A stretch of 64,000 bases of DNA from CBDBEU01 sp965204565 (GCA_965204565.1 CBDBEU010000005.1:806001-870000); one strand, 5' to 3'; shown: positions 55,350-64,000, counted from the stretch's first letter. Notes: generated from the sequence alone by a model not told the origin. Program-made: numbers and translations.

Positions 55350-56493
55350 ATGATGAAAATCACTCGCATCAGAGCCCACCCGGTCTCAACCAAACTCGAT
55401 AAGGTCTATTGGACATCACGCGGCGCGAGGGAGAGCTACAACATGATCCTGGTGTAGGTTGAGACGGATGAGGGCATCGTCGGCTACGGCCAGATCCACA
55501 AGACACCTTTGACGGATATCGCCAAGATCATGGTCGAGCTCGAGGATGTCATCGCGGGCATGAATGCGCTTGCGCATGAGGCCGTCTGGACGAGGATATT
55601 CAACCTCACGGTGCCCCATATCGAGCCCGGCGATCCGACTGCCGTTCGCTCGCGCTACGATCAGAATCGGCGCATTCAGATCATGGCTGCGCTCGGCGGC
55701 ATCGATATCGCTTTATGGGATATCAAGGGAAAAGCCGCGAATCTGCCGCTCTGGCGTTTCCTCGGTGGCGATCGCAGTGAAGTGCCGGCCTATGCCAGCG
55801 GTGGCTACTATGAGGAAGGTTTTTCACCGCTCGCCGTGATCGATGAAATGGCGAGCTATGTTGCCCAAGGTTATCGCGCGGTGAAGATGAAGTGCGGTGG
55901 TATCGAACTGGCTGGCAACATTGAAAGAATCAACGGCGTGCGCAAGGCGATCGGAGATGCCTCGCTGATGCTCGATGCCAACCAGGCTTACGATCTCAAA
56001 CAGGCAGAATATGCGATCAGGAGCTTTGAGCCCTATGACATGTTCTGGGTTTGCAGAATCGCTTCATTGGTACGATTCGACACGCGTTCTGGCGCGTCTG
56101 GCCACTTGCACAAATGTTCCGCTGGCGAGCGACAAAAGCGAACTCCACTCGTGGGCCGTCCGTGGCCTGATCGACCTTGGCGCTATCCGCTATGTCCAAT
56201 TCGATTGCACGCGCGCCGGTGGCATCACCGAGGGGCTGAGAATTGGAACCTATGCGCTTGCCCACGGGCTTCAGGTAGCTCTCCACCACGATCTGCAGGT
56301 GCATGGGCATTTAGCGGCGGCGATGCCGCATGGTTATTGCGTTGAAGGATTTCCAAGGCTCGAACGCGATCCGATCTGGTATCATCTCTACTGCGAGAGG
56401 CCCGAACTCGAAGCCGGGGTTTCGCGGCTTACCGACAAGCCGGGATTGGGCCTTGAGATCGACTGGAAAATGGTCGAGCGCTGGCAGTTGTGA
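55350..56493 (+). pseudogene. Mandelate racemase / muconate lactonizing enzyme family, stop plus frameshift
   Basis: Enolase-superfamily enzyme of about 380 codons. The ATG at 55350/55353 starts MKITRIRAHPVSTKLDKVYW; TAG at 55455-55457 falls after NMILV. The same frame carries AALGGIDIALWDIKGKAANL, GYRAVKMKCGG with the KxK base, and ASLMLDANQAY with the metal Asp. A frameshift near 56048 follows; the rest shows FAESLHWYDSTRVLARLATC, IDLGAIRYVQFDCTRAGGIT and HLAAAMPHGYCVEGFPRLER to 56493. Lesions are only one stop and one frameshift, so it died recently. The substrate is presumably a sugar acid or similar. Confidence 0.85.
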
Positions 56494-56552
56494 GGGGCGC
56501 TTCCCGGAGCGAAGCGAGGATCGATGAGATGATGCGGCTAAAACAGATGGAC

Positions 56553-56588
56553 AGAGCGCAGATCTGATTAAAATCAGATCTGCGCTCT
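56553..56588. repeat. Perfect 36-bp palindrome downstream of the enolase-superfamily relic
   Basis: Arms of 17 bp (agagcgcagatctgatt and aatcagatctgcgctct) surround a 2-base centre. It lies 60 bp after the stop of the decayed gene. It could be a terminator, though no T-run follows; the perfect symmetry in a decayed region is notable. Confidence 0.85.
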
Positions 56589-56754
56589 AGATCCACCGGG
56601 CACATTTTCTCAAAGGTCTGGAAACGGCACTTTTGAGACATGCTGCCGGCAACGTGGGATGTCCGCTTTCCAACGTATTCGGTTGAAAAGGTTGCCTTAG
56701 TATCGGCATTTTGGGCTGATTCAGTTTCCCCATTGCTTTGGGAGATTTATTGCG

Positions 56755-58160
56755 ATGATGGGACCAAAGCAGGAAGCGCAGGCCGCATTGTTTTATGAGT
56801 TTTGTCTTGAAGATCATGTTCCAGCGATCATTTGTTGCGGTCGATAGATCGGTTTGCTGATCTGTCTGATATCCGTCCACACCTTGCATCGTTCTACAGT
56901 TCAACCGGTCGACCTTCTATTGATCCGGAACTTCTGATCCGAATGTTGCTGGTTGGTTATTGCATGGGCATTCGTTCTGAACGGCGACGATGCGAAGAGG
57001 TTCATCTCAACCTGGCCTGCCGTTGGTTCTGCCGTCTTGATCCGGCTGATCCTGTTCCCGACCATTCGACCTTCTCCAGGAACCGCCACGGTCGGTTCCG
57101 CGATAGTGGCCTTCTGCGTTATGTGTTTGAGACGGTAGGTGCCCGTTGTATTGCTGAGGGCTTTGTCAGCGGCCAGCATCTTGCTGTTGATGCCAGTCTG
57201 ATCGAAGCGGATACCAATCGGCAAAACTCCACATCGAAAGAAGAACGGCAGCCGGACAAGATTAATCACGAAGACGCACCCCGTGCGGTGCGCGAGTATT
57301 TGGACACGTTGGATGATGCAGCTTTTGGTGCAGCCACTCCGGTGCAGCCAAGGGTCACTTCCCATTCCGACCCCGCATCGCAATGGACTGCAGCACGCAA
57401 AGGCCCGGCGTATTTTGCATATTCTGCCAACGACATGATTGATACGGACAATGCTGTGATCCTGGATGTGGAAGCCACGCGATCAGTTCGACAAGCCGAA
57501 CCTGGTGCCATGCAAACCATGATCGACAGAACTAAACACACCTTCGGCAGTCAACCCGAACGTATGATTGCAGATACCGCTTATGGAACCGGACCATTGC
57601 TGGAATGGCCGGTTCAGGAACGGGGTATGGCTCCGCATGGTCCGGTAGTCGATAAATCTGGCCGAACCGACGGAACTTTCGAACGTGTCGACTTCACCCA
57701 TCATGATGAGCACGATCTTTATATCTGTCCTGGTGGGAAAGAACTCAAACAAAGCCGTCGTGCCTTCACCAATCCCAGAACACCCGGGCCAGACAAGTAT
57801 GGTATGTTGCGTTACCGCGCCAAAAAGGCTGATTGCGAAGGCTGCCAATTCAAATCCCAGTGTTGCCCCAAAGAGCCTCAGCGCAAGGTAACTCGTTCCA
57901 TCCATGAACCTTCACGCGATGTCGCCCGCAAGATCTACCAGACCATCGACTATGCGATCTCATGCAAGTTGCGCAAAAAGGCCGAGATGCTGTTTGCTCA
58001 TCTCAAACGCATTCCGGGGCTTGGAAGGTTGCGATTACGAGGGCCCTGTGGGGCCAAAGACGAATTCCACCTTGCAGCAACCGCTCAAAACCTCAGAAAA
58101 CTCGCAAAACTGATCAAAGCACCAGGCCCAATCAGTAAAACAGCAAAGAACGGCGCGTAG
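56755..58160 (+). mobile_element. IS1182-family transposase, one frameshift near the start
   Basis: From ATG 56755 the first 25 codons read MMGPKQEAQAALFYEFCLED, then one base is missing near 56830. The long frame (56832-58160, 442 codons) goes on with RSIDRFADLSDIRPHLASFY, GRPSIDPELLIRMLLVGYCM, FVSGQHLAVDASLIEADTNR with the first Asp, MIADTAYGTGPLLEWPVQER, and KKAEMLFAHLKRIPGLGRLR with the catalytic Glu region, ending after QNLRKLAKLIKAPG. It is the least damaged transposase here; the internal ATG/TTG starts might still allow a nearly full protein. Confidence 0.85.
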
Positions 58161-58419
58161 AAACAGTGTGATCATCAACCGGAAAGCGTCAGACAAGCGA
58201 CTTTCTCAACGGAATAAAACGGTGAGCAGACATCGATATTTGGCTTGGGGGTGTAGCCTTTTGACTGAAGCGGACATTTGATCGATTCAATACAAGTCGG
58301 CAGCCTCATGCATGAGTGGAATTGCGAGCCAGGCGATGATGAAATTGTTCTTGGTAATTGAGGCGGATAACCGGAATTGGCCTGATTAGTCGACCACGAG
58401 CGCCCGGCGTATTCGCGGT

Positions 58420-58953
58420 TTACAGGATGGCGGCAAGCGGATCGAACAGCGAGTGCGGCCAACGCAGCTTGAGGAAAGTACCGGCGACCGTGACCAGTAT
58501 TACCACGACAATGCCGGCAACGAGCGATGTCCACCACCGGACCGCCGCTTCACGCTTGAGGAATGTAGCGACGAAAATACCCGATGCGACCACGATGCCA
58601 ACCAGCCAGGTGCCGGCAAGAAGGCTGAAAAACCACGCCGTGTAAACCAGCAGCACTCCGGCGGGCGCATCGGCAGCGGCGTTGATTTGGCCCAATGCAG
58701 ATGGTGATCCGCTTTTGTCCGCATCGTTCTCGGCACTGGCCATTGCGTGGCGGCGGTAGGCAAGGAAGCGGCGGAAAAGGTCCACGCTGGCAACGATCAC
58801 GCATGACGCCGACACGAAGAAGGGAAAGTACCGGGTAGTGGCCGGCACGAAACCCGAGGCGATGACCATTGCCGCCACACAGATGAGGAGGAACGTGACC
58901 GTGAGCCAAGCTCCCGACCAGACACGAGCGGAGGTGCGCTGGCCGGCCGTCAT
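58420..58953 (-). CDS. tctB: TctB, small membrane subunit of tripartite tricarboxylate transporter
   Basis: TctB is the small four-helix subunit of TTT systems. The product (178 residues from the ATG at 58953) has helices near 15-32, 38-55, 100-130 and 140-160 and ends with FLKLRWPHSLFDPLAAIL, a common ending. Its start overlaps the tctA stop by four bases (TCAT on the plus strand), so translation is coupled. No lesion is seen. Confidence 0.85.
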   Translation of the reverse strand: MTAGQRTSARVWSGAWLTVTFLLICVAAMVIASGFVPATTRYFPFFVSASCVIVASVDLFRRFLAYRRHAMASAENDADKSGSPSALGQINAAADAPAGVLLVYTAWFFSLLAGTWLVGIVVASGIFVATFLKREAAVRWWTSLVAGIVVVILVTVAGTFLKLRWPHSLFDPLAAIL

Positions 58954-60437
58954 TCGGACTTGTCCATGGCCGACGGTGAGCGCCGCCTGCGCCAGCCGCC
59001 CAGACCAACAACCACCAGCACGATGATGATGCCGAGGACGACCACCAATGGCTGGGTCAGCCACTCATAGTCGTAAAGCTGAATCGAGCGGCCGAGATAA
59101 CGCTCGGCGCTGGTGCCGAGCACGAAGCCGATCAGCATCGGTGCGCGGGGCCAGTTGTATTTGAACATGAACCAGCCGAGGACACCGAACACGCCGAGAG
59201 CGATGATGTCCCCCCACTGGCGCGAGGTCTGGTAGGAGGAGATAACGAGGAGCACAAGCAGGAACGGCGCGAAGACGCGCGAGGGAATCAGGGTCAACTT
59301 GGCGATGGGGCCTGCCATGATGAGGCACAAAAGAGCTGCGAACACATTGCCAAGGACCAGTGTCCAGACGATGGTCAGGGTGATGTTGAGGTTCTCTCCG
59401 ACCATCGAGGGGCCGGGCTGGATGCCGAGCAGGATGAGACCGCCAAGGAGCACCGCCGTTGTGCCGCTGCCGGGGATGCCGAACAGGAGCGAGGGAACGA
59501 GCGCGCCGCCTTCCTTGGCGTTGTTGGCACTTTCGGGCGCGATGACGCCGCGAATGTCGCCTTTGCCGAAATTGTCGCTGTCGCGAAGGGTCTGCTTGGC
59601 AACGCCATAGGCAATCCAGTCGACCACGGTTCCGCCGAGCCCGGGAACAATGCCGACGCCGGTGCCGAGAAGCGCGCTGCGGACCATGAGCCATTTGTTG
59701 CGCACAGCCGCGTGCACGCCGCGCAGGATGCTGCCCGACAGCTTGCCGTCGCCAGCGACGCTGGAGCCGGTCAACAGCAGGCTCAGGAGTTCGGGAATCG
59801 CGAACAGTCCGAGCGCCAGAACCGGCAGGGGAATGCCGTCTGCGAGATAGGGGACGCCGAACGCATAGCGATAGGTGCCGGCCGCGGGGGCGGCTCCGAT
59901 CGAGTTGATCAACATGCCGAACAGGCCGGAGAGGATTCCGAGCACGGGATTTTCGCGTGACAGCACCGCAACCATGGAAAGGCCGAGCAGGACAAGCATG
60001 AACAGGGTAGGCGAGTTGAGTGCCAGAACCAGGGGCCGTGCGACCAGAATGATCGCAAACAGACTGATGCCGCCGATGACGCCACCAACGAGCGAGGAAA
60101 AGAAGGCCGCACCCAGCGCGGTCGCACCCTCGCCGGTCCGGCTCATCGGATAGCCGTCCATGATGGTCGCCTGTGAGCCGGTCGAGCCCGGAACACCGAG
60201 TAGCACAGAGGGAAAGGTGTCGGCGGTGTGGATGACCGAGACAAGTCCGATCATCAGCGCGATCCCGGAAATCGCGTCCATGCCGAAGATGAACGGCAGC
60301 ACCAGTGACATGCCGACGAGACCGCCAAGCCCCGGCAAAATGCCTATCACGAAGCCAATGGCGACGCCCATAAGCAGAAATCCGATGCGTTCAAGCGTCA
60401 GGATCACGCTCAACGCATCGGCGGCGGCTTCAAACAC
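58950..60437 (-). CDS. tctA: TctA, large permease subunit of tripartite tricarboxylate transporter
   Basis: TctA is the main channel subunit of citrate/tricarboxylate importers, with 11-12 membrane helices. The 495-residue protein shows VIGILPGLGGLVGMSLVLPF, VLLGVPGSTGSQATIMDGYP, GVGIVPGLGGTVVDWIAYGV and LLFGIPGSGTTAVLLGGLIL, the repeated PGLGG and GIPGS signatures of the family. It starts with GTG at 60437. It lies between tctC and tctB on the same strand, all intact amid decayed genes. Confidence 0.92.
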   Translation of the reverse strand: MFEAAADALSVILTLERIGFLLMGVAIGFVIGILPGLGGLVGMSLVLPFIFGMDAISGIALMIGLVSVIHTADTFPSVLLGVPGSTGSQATIMDGYPMSRTGEGATALGAAFFSSLVGGVIGGISLFAIILVARPLVLALNSPTLFMLVLLGLSMVAVLSRENPVLGILSGLFGMLINSIGAAPAAGTYRYAFGVPYLADGIPLPVLALGLFAIPELLSLLLTGSSVAGDGKLSGSILRGVHAAVRNKWLMVRSALLGTGVGIVPGLGGTVVDWIAYGVAKQTLRDSDNFGKGDIRGVIAPESANNAKEGGALVPSLLFGIPGSGTTAVLLGGLILLGIQPGPSMVGENLNITLTIVWTLVLGNVFAALLCLIMAGPIAKLTLIPSRVFAPFLLVLLVISSYQTSRQWGDIIALGVFGVLGWFMFKYNWPRAPMLIGFVLGTSAERYLGRSIQLYDYEWLTQPLVVVLGIIIVLVVVGLGGWRRRRSPSAMDKSE

Positions 60438-60567
60438 AGCAGGTGCGCTCCGTTACGTCTGAGGATGGAGGCGAATGGCCGGCTGGACCGGTGCCGAAGC
60501 GGCAAGAAAGAGCGGCGGAACAGGACCGCCCGCGGCAACCCTGCCCGCCATGATGAGGTCCGCCGCC

Positions 60568-61695
60568 CTAGTCGAGGCGCAGCTCGGGTACGTCGTATTT
60601 CTCCATCAGCAGACGGCGCGCCCAGTTCATCGAGCCCGGCTCGATATTGGCGAGCAACTGCTCAAGCTCGGCGAGCTTTGCACCTGCGGTCGGCGTGTAA
60701 GGGCCAAGCCGCTTAGTGGCGAAGGCGATGAACTCCGCGTCCTGCGAGGCGCGGTACATGGCATCGCGCATCTCCTTGATCGCCGCTTCCGGCGCGTCGG
60801 GGTGCATCCACAGCCCGAAAGTCGCCATGCCGGCCATACCCATGAAGGTTTCAACCGACTTCCAGGCCTCGCTCGTCTGGTTGATCTCCTTGCCGGTGAG
60901 CTGCTTGTAGGCGTCAACCAGAACGGGTGCTTCGGGAAATGCCTTGTCGGTGGCGTAACCGCCTTTGCCGTCGGGCAGACCAAGTTGCCAGATGGGTGTG
61001 ACATGTTTGCGCAGGTTCTCGGGCGTTTCAAAATGGTTGATAACCGCCTGTGGCGCCGCCAGCATCGCATTGATCTCTCCCTGCTCAATCGCGAGGATGA
61101 ACTTGCCACCACTGCCATAACCAAAGACGTGCTTGACCTTGTCGTCGAGCCCGAGGAATTCGAGACCAACAACGGCAGCGAAGCTCTGTCCGGAGGCGGT
61201 GATGCCACCGGCGGTAAGCGGTTTTTCGAGCTTCGCCATGTCCTCAACTGTTTTGAGACCGGTATCGGAGCGCGCCATGAACACGCGTGAACTCGGGAAT
61301 GTGATGATCGGTGCCAGCTTGGTCAGGTCATATTCGACCGCTGGTTCGCCGACCAGCCATGCGGTTCCGGTTGAGGAGCCGACCATGAGGCCGTAAATGC
61401 CCTCTGAATGGTCATTGCGCAGCCAGTTGTTGGCACCGGTAATGCCGCCCCCGCCCGGCTCATTGATGACCTGCACGTCGGGATTGCCGGGAAGGAATTT
61501 CGTCAGGTAACCGGCCAGGAAACGTGCGGTACGATCGGTGCCGCCACCGGCGGAGAGCGGTACCAGAAGCTCAATGGTCTTTCCTTCAAAGTAGGGCTTG
61601 TCCGACTGCGCCAACACGCCGTCAGGTGCACCAAGCGTCAGGTAAAAGATCGCGGCAAGCGCCGAAATCCATCTTGCAGAACGCAGCATCTCCAT
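60568..61695 (-). CDS. tctC: TctC/Bug-type solute-binding protein
   Basis: The periplasmic receptor of the tripartite tricarboxylate transporter, 375 residues from the ATG at 61695 (a second at 61689). It has a signal peptide (cleavage likely after Ala29, VLA) and Bug-family features: YFEGKTIELLVPLSAGGGTD and RTARFLAGYLTKFLPGNPDV, then NEPGGGGITGANNWL. The ligand is probably a carboxylate, but binding-site residues vary too much to name it. The order tctC-tctA-tctB on the minus strand suggests one operon; the frame is open well upstream of the signal peptide without similarity. Confidence 0.85.
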   Translation of the reverse strand: MEMLRSARWISALAAIFYLTLGAPDGVLAQSDKPYFEGKTIELLVPLSAGGGTDRTARFLAGYLTKFLPGNPDVQVINEPGGGGITGANNWLRNDHSEGIYGLMVGSSTGTAWLVGEPAVEYDLTKLAPIITFPSSRVFMARSDTGLKTVEDMAKLEKPLTAGGITASGQSFAAVVGLEFLGLDDKVKHVFGYGSGGKFILAIEQGEINAMLAAPQAVINHFETPENLRKHVTPIWQLGLPDGKGGYATDKAFPEAPVLVDAYKQLTGKEINQTSEAWKSVETFMGMAGMATFGLWMHPDAPEAAIKEMRDAMYRASQDAEFIAFATKRLGPYTPTAGAKLAELEQLLANIEPGSMNWARRLLMEKYDVPELRLD

Positions 61696-61858
61696 GGAGC
61701 AGATCTCCCCTTTTTGTTCAGACCGGCACAACCCCCGCCCAAACGCCAAGGTCGCGCCATTCTGTTCCGGCCTGTTTTCTCCCTGCGGCCCCGGGCGGAT
61801 TAAAGCATACACATCTAGCGGCAGGCGGTGAAAGCCCCCATTGATATCGCCCAGCCAA

Positions 61859-62330
61859 TTAGTCTCCGCCGGCCGGCATGAATCTGCGTGATGATGTCGG
61901 CGGTTTGTTGGGGGCTTTTGCCATCGGGAAATGATGGGTGTCCATTTCGACCCAGATCCAGCCCATGTAGCCGCGAAAGCGCGGCGTATTGTTTCGTGCC
62001 GCAAACACATAGGCCTTGTTACGGATCCGGTTGAAAGCGCCGGTGAGGGAAACAGGCTGCAGCAGTGTCGGCAGGGGCTGGAAACCGACCCGCGAGATGA
62101 AGGCCTTACGCCGGCCATCATCTTCGATCCCGGTATTCAGCAGCATGGATCCGCCAGGGACCTGGAAGCCGCCGCCTTGTTCCTGCGCAAGACGGATGTT
62201 GACTGCTTGCGCTCGGCGGAGACGAAATCCGGCATCGCCTGCCCGTCTTGCGGCAGGGCTGCGTCGAAATAGATCAGGCTGCGGATGCGATCTGGAATGA
62301 GGTCGGCGACGGCGGTCGCTACCATGCCGC
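61859..62330 (-). pseudogene. Alpha/beta hydrolase relic
   Basis: The minus strand reads MVATAVADLIPDRIRSLIYF, DAALPQDGQAMPDFVSAER, then, in another frame, EDDGRRKAFISRVGFQPLPT, LLQPVSLTGAFNRIRNKAYV and FAARNNTPRFRGY, with the catalytic His region (MDTHHFPMAKAP). The 5' end with the nucleophile is missing and replaced at about 62330 by a RepA-like fragment. Confidence 0.72.
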
Positions 62331-62546
62331 CATAGCGTAGATGAGAATATCTTTGTCGTAGATTGTCGCCATGCCCTTCACGCTCGGCACAATCTCAAGC
62401 CAGTTTCCGTTGTGCTCATACCGGTGCACAGCGGTCTCGGGTTTTTTGGTCAGCGAGTAGAAGGGATGCTCAAGCTGGTCGATGATGTCCTTCAAAACAG
62501 CGTCTGCCACGTCACAGATGAACAGGTCTCCCTGCGGGTGACGCAT
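62331..62546 (-). pseudogene. RepA-type plasmid replication initiator, fragment
   Basis: About 70 codons read LFICDVADAVLKDIIDQLEH, PFYSLTKKPETAVHRYEHNG, NWLEIVPSVKGMATIYDKDI and LIYAM, the start of the replication initiator A (RPA) family, in which the pattern MATIWDxDILI is typical. These proteins start plasmid replication in alphaproteobacteria. The rest of the gene is lost; it is fused to the hydrolase relic. It indicates plasmid DNA once integrated here. Confidence 0.7.
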
Positions 62547-63052
62547 AGGCAGTGGGTTCAGGGTATCAGGAAGGAGTACGGTCCTGTGAGTAAGTCTGTC
62601 ACAGATTCGGGGTTTTAGGAAGAAATGGCTGCGCTGAAGTGCGTTTTTTCATTTTAAAACAAAAGCTTATTAGGTTTCCATAAATAGCCTAACACTCTAT
62701 ATAACACCCAAGATTCGCTCAAGCTCACCAAAGAATGAACCGTTCTTCACCTTCGGGCGCCTGACGTCGCTAAAAACGGTCCTAGTGCAGCGTGCCTTGC
62801 CGGGAGCAAGGCACGCTGCACTCTTCGGCCTTACTCCCGGCAAGCCCGGGGTCACCCATCGGACGCCACGACGGCGGCTCCGAAGAATGAGACATGCAAA
62901 TCTCTGTCCTGCCATTAAAAAATATTGATTCGTTTTCATGGGGGAGATGCCTTTTGTCTCAAAGCCTTAGTCACCACCACGCACGGCGGCTCGGTTGACG
63001 AGTGTCGATGGACAAAGTTGGCTTGTTTACAGAACAACAAGAGGCAGGGGAG
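62547..63052. other. 506-bp region without gene, with AT-rich part and a strong hairpin
   Basis: From 62630 to 62700 the DNA is rich in A and T. It then holds a 39-bp hairpin (62784-62822, listed). A minus-strand frame (62697-62939) is unsupported. No HigB-like toxin is readable before the HigA relic. Confidence 0.4.
62784..62822. repeat. Perfect inverted repeat, 16-bp arms
   Basis: Arms agtgcagcgtgccttg (62784-62799) and caaggcacgctgcact (62807-62822) flank the loop ccgggag. A further cccggc and gccggg pair extends around it. It could be a terminator-like or recombination-linked structure near the plasmid replication relic. Confidence 0.85.
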
Positions 63053-63352
63053 CATGAAGCATCCAGGCGCTGAAGTGCGCAAGAGTGCATCGCTAGGAAC
63101 GGTCTATCCGTCACAGAAGCAGCTCGCATCCTGCATGTGGATCGCCGCACCCTCAGTAATCTTTTGAACGGTCGCTCAGGCGTTTCCGCAGAGATGGCAG
63201 TGCGACTTGAGAAGGTCTTCAGCACACCTGCCAGAGACTGATGCAATGCCAGCTCGACTACGAATACGCGCAGGTGATGAAGCGAGCACCGAAGATCAAG
63301 GTAGAGCCGTTCGCGCCGCCACAACAAGCCAAAGATGGCAGGGGGGCTCGAT
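63053..63352 (+). pseudogene. HigA-family (XRE) antitoxin relic, two frameshifts
   Basis: The start MKHPGAEVRK is that of HigA antitoxins. After a shift near 63085 the helix-turn-helix reads IARNGLSVTEAARILHVDRR and TLSNLLNGRSGVSAEMAVRL, then EKVFSTPARD. A second shift near 63240 gives MQCQLDYEYAQVMKRAPKIK and the tail to 63352. HigA represses its operon and neutralises the HigB ribonuclease. No toxin gene is visible. Confidence 0.8.
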
Positions 63353-64000
63353 GACTGAGAGAAACTTCAAGGGCAAGGAGTTCGTTTACAACCACCATCT
63401 CGCCGTGCCGTTCCGCCCGCTGGCGCCGGATGAAGCCAGGGGATCGGCGCCGTCGCGCTCGACGGCAATCTGCACGCGCTCAAGGCGCTGTGCCGATGTA
63501 TGCGGGCAGGGTGGACTGCATTTTCATCGACCCGCCCTATACAACACCGGCAACGAGGGCTGGGCTTACAACGACAAGGTCAACGCCCCGGTAGATCAAG
63601 GAATGGCTGGAATCCAATCCCATCGGCATCGAGGACGGCCTGCGGCATGACAAATGGTGCGCGATGATGTGGCCGAGGCTGCGGCTGTTGCATGAGTTAC
63701 TTGCCGAGGATGGCACATTTTGGATGACTTTGGACGAAAACGAAATCCACCGCGCCCGATCCATGATAGATGAGATATTTGGTGAAGAAAACTTTGTAGA
63801 CACAGTGATATGGCACAAGAACTATGCACCCAAAGCGACGGTCCAGTATTTTTCTTCAGACCACGACTACCTGCTTGTCTACGCGAAAGATAAAGCGTCT
63901 TGGCAACCCAATCTCCTAGCCCGAGGTGAAGGTCAGGACGAAATCTACAAAAATCCCGACAATGGTCCACGGGGGCGCTGGAGACCAAACAATCTTGCCG
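63351..64000 (+). pseudogene. Site-specific DNA methyltransferase (type III Mod-like), frameshifted, partial
   Basis: Starts MTERNFKGKEFVYNHHLAVP. In successive frames come AVALDGNLHALKAL, then YAGRVDCIFIDPPY with the catalytic DPPY motif, YNTGNEGWAYNDKV, and from 63595 a clean frame to the window edge with WLESNPIGIEDGLRHDKWCA, MMWPRLRLLHELLAEDGTFW and IDEIFGEENFVDTVIWHKNY. This is a beta-class N6-adenine methyltransferase of type III restriction systems. At least three frameshifts fall in the first 250 bp. Its 3' part and any restriction partner lie beyond the window. Confidence 0.82.

Noticed and set aside
25256..56500. Possible genetic-code change suggested by many in-frame stops
   Set aside because: The stops are a mixture of TAG, TAA and TGA at unrelated residues and occur beside frameshifts, while core genes use normal stops. 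Decay is the simpler explanation.
62697..62939. Minus-strand 80-codon open frame
   Set aside because: It spans the hairpin at 62784-62822 and has no family pattern; composition alone does not support coding.
1..64000. CRISPR array
   Set aside because: No set of regularly spaced short direct repeats was seen; repeats present are IS copies and palindromes.
1..64000. Ribosomal RNA, tmRNA, RNase P or SRP RNA genes
   Set aside because: No conserved core of these RNAs was recognised; only one tRNA is supported.

Overview
The window reads as a chromosome segment of an alphaproteobacterium, most likely of the Hyphomicrobiales (inference). The basis is the gene order scpA-scpB / tatABC-serS-surE-pcm-nlpD / yajC-secD-secF-phytoene synthase-trmFO, the NDUFA12 subunit of complex I, the high GC and the DUF2155-aat neighbourhood. 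Its striking property is heavy gene decay and insertion-sequence load. Housekeeping blocks are intact, but nearly every accessory gene carries frameshifts, stops or deletions, and IS families 1380, 3, 5, 21, 30, 630 and 1182 are present, mostly as fragments.

Layout. 1-13.4 kb: intact core (chromosome segregation, an orphan ABC ATPase, Tat export, SerRS/SurE, Pcm, an NlpD-like envelope lipoprotein, a DUF815 ATPase, the Sec accessory genes, a phytoene/squalene synthase-like protein). Here serS and surE are joined in one frame by a 10-bp tandem duplication. 13.4-22.6 kb: trmFO broken by an IS5 relic, EAL and oxidoreductase relics, an intact ferredoxin / ferredoxin reductase pair, an azlD stub, an IS1380 element split by a complete IS3, and a frameshifted acetyltransferase. 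22.8-24.7 kb: thrS. 24.7-26.5 kb: an IS5 element split by a strongly AT-rich phage-like insert next to an inverted 108-bp duplication. 26.5-34.2 kb: acyl-CoA dehydrogenase, an SDR with one stop, IS630 and IS5 relics, a broken and an intact CNNM-type membrane protein, and a D-2-hydroxyacid dehydrogenase. 34.6-37.6 kb: IS1380 and IS30 relics around a CBS-domain gene. 37.8-40.0 kb: an intact conserved group (NDUFA12, MlaD-like, methyltransferase, DUF2155). 40.0-56.5 kb: a graveyard containing aat, ABC-F, flavin reductase, recombinase, epimerase-like, enoyl-CoA hydratase, CapA, TcuA, DctP, DNA methylase, DUF2924, EamA, hydrolase, DksA, SDR and enolase-superfamily relics, with one tRNA-Ser(CGA). 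56.8-58.2 kb: IS1182. 58.4-61.7 kb: an intact tripartite tricarboxylate transporter (tctC-tctA-tctB). 61.9-64 kb: hydrolase and RepA relics, a HigA-type antitoxin relic and the 5' part of a decayed DNA methyltransferase.

Together the core genes serve translation, protein export and envelope maintenance. The decayed set is mainly catabolic and uptake functions plus some RNA and protein quality-control genes (trmFO, aat). This pattern fits a lineage in an IS-expansion and relaxed-selection phase, as in a recent host association or bottleneck (inference). Frameshifts caused by sequencing error could account for some single-base lesions, but not for the IS-linked deletions and fused fragments.
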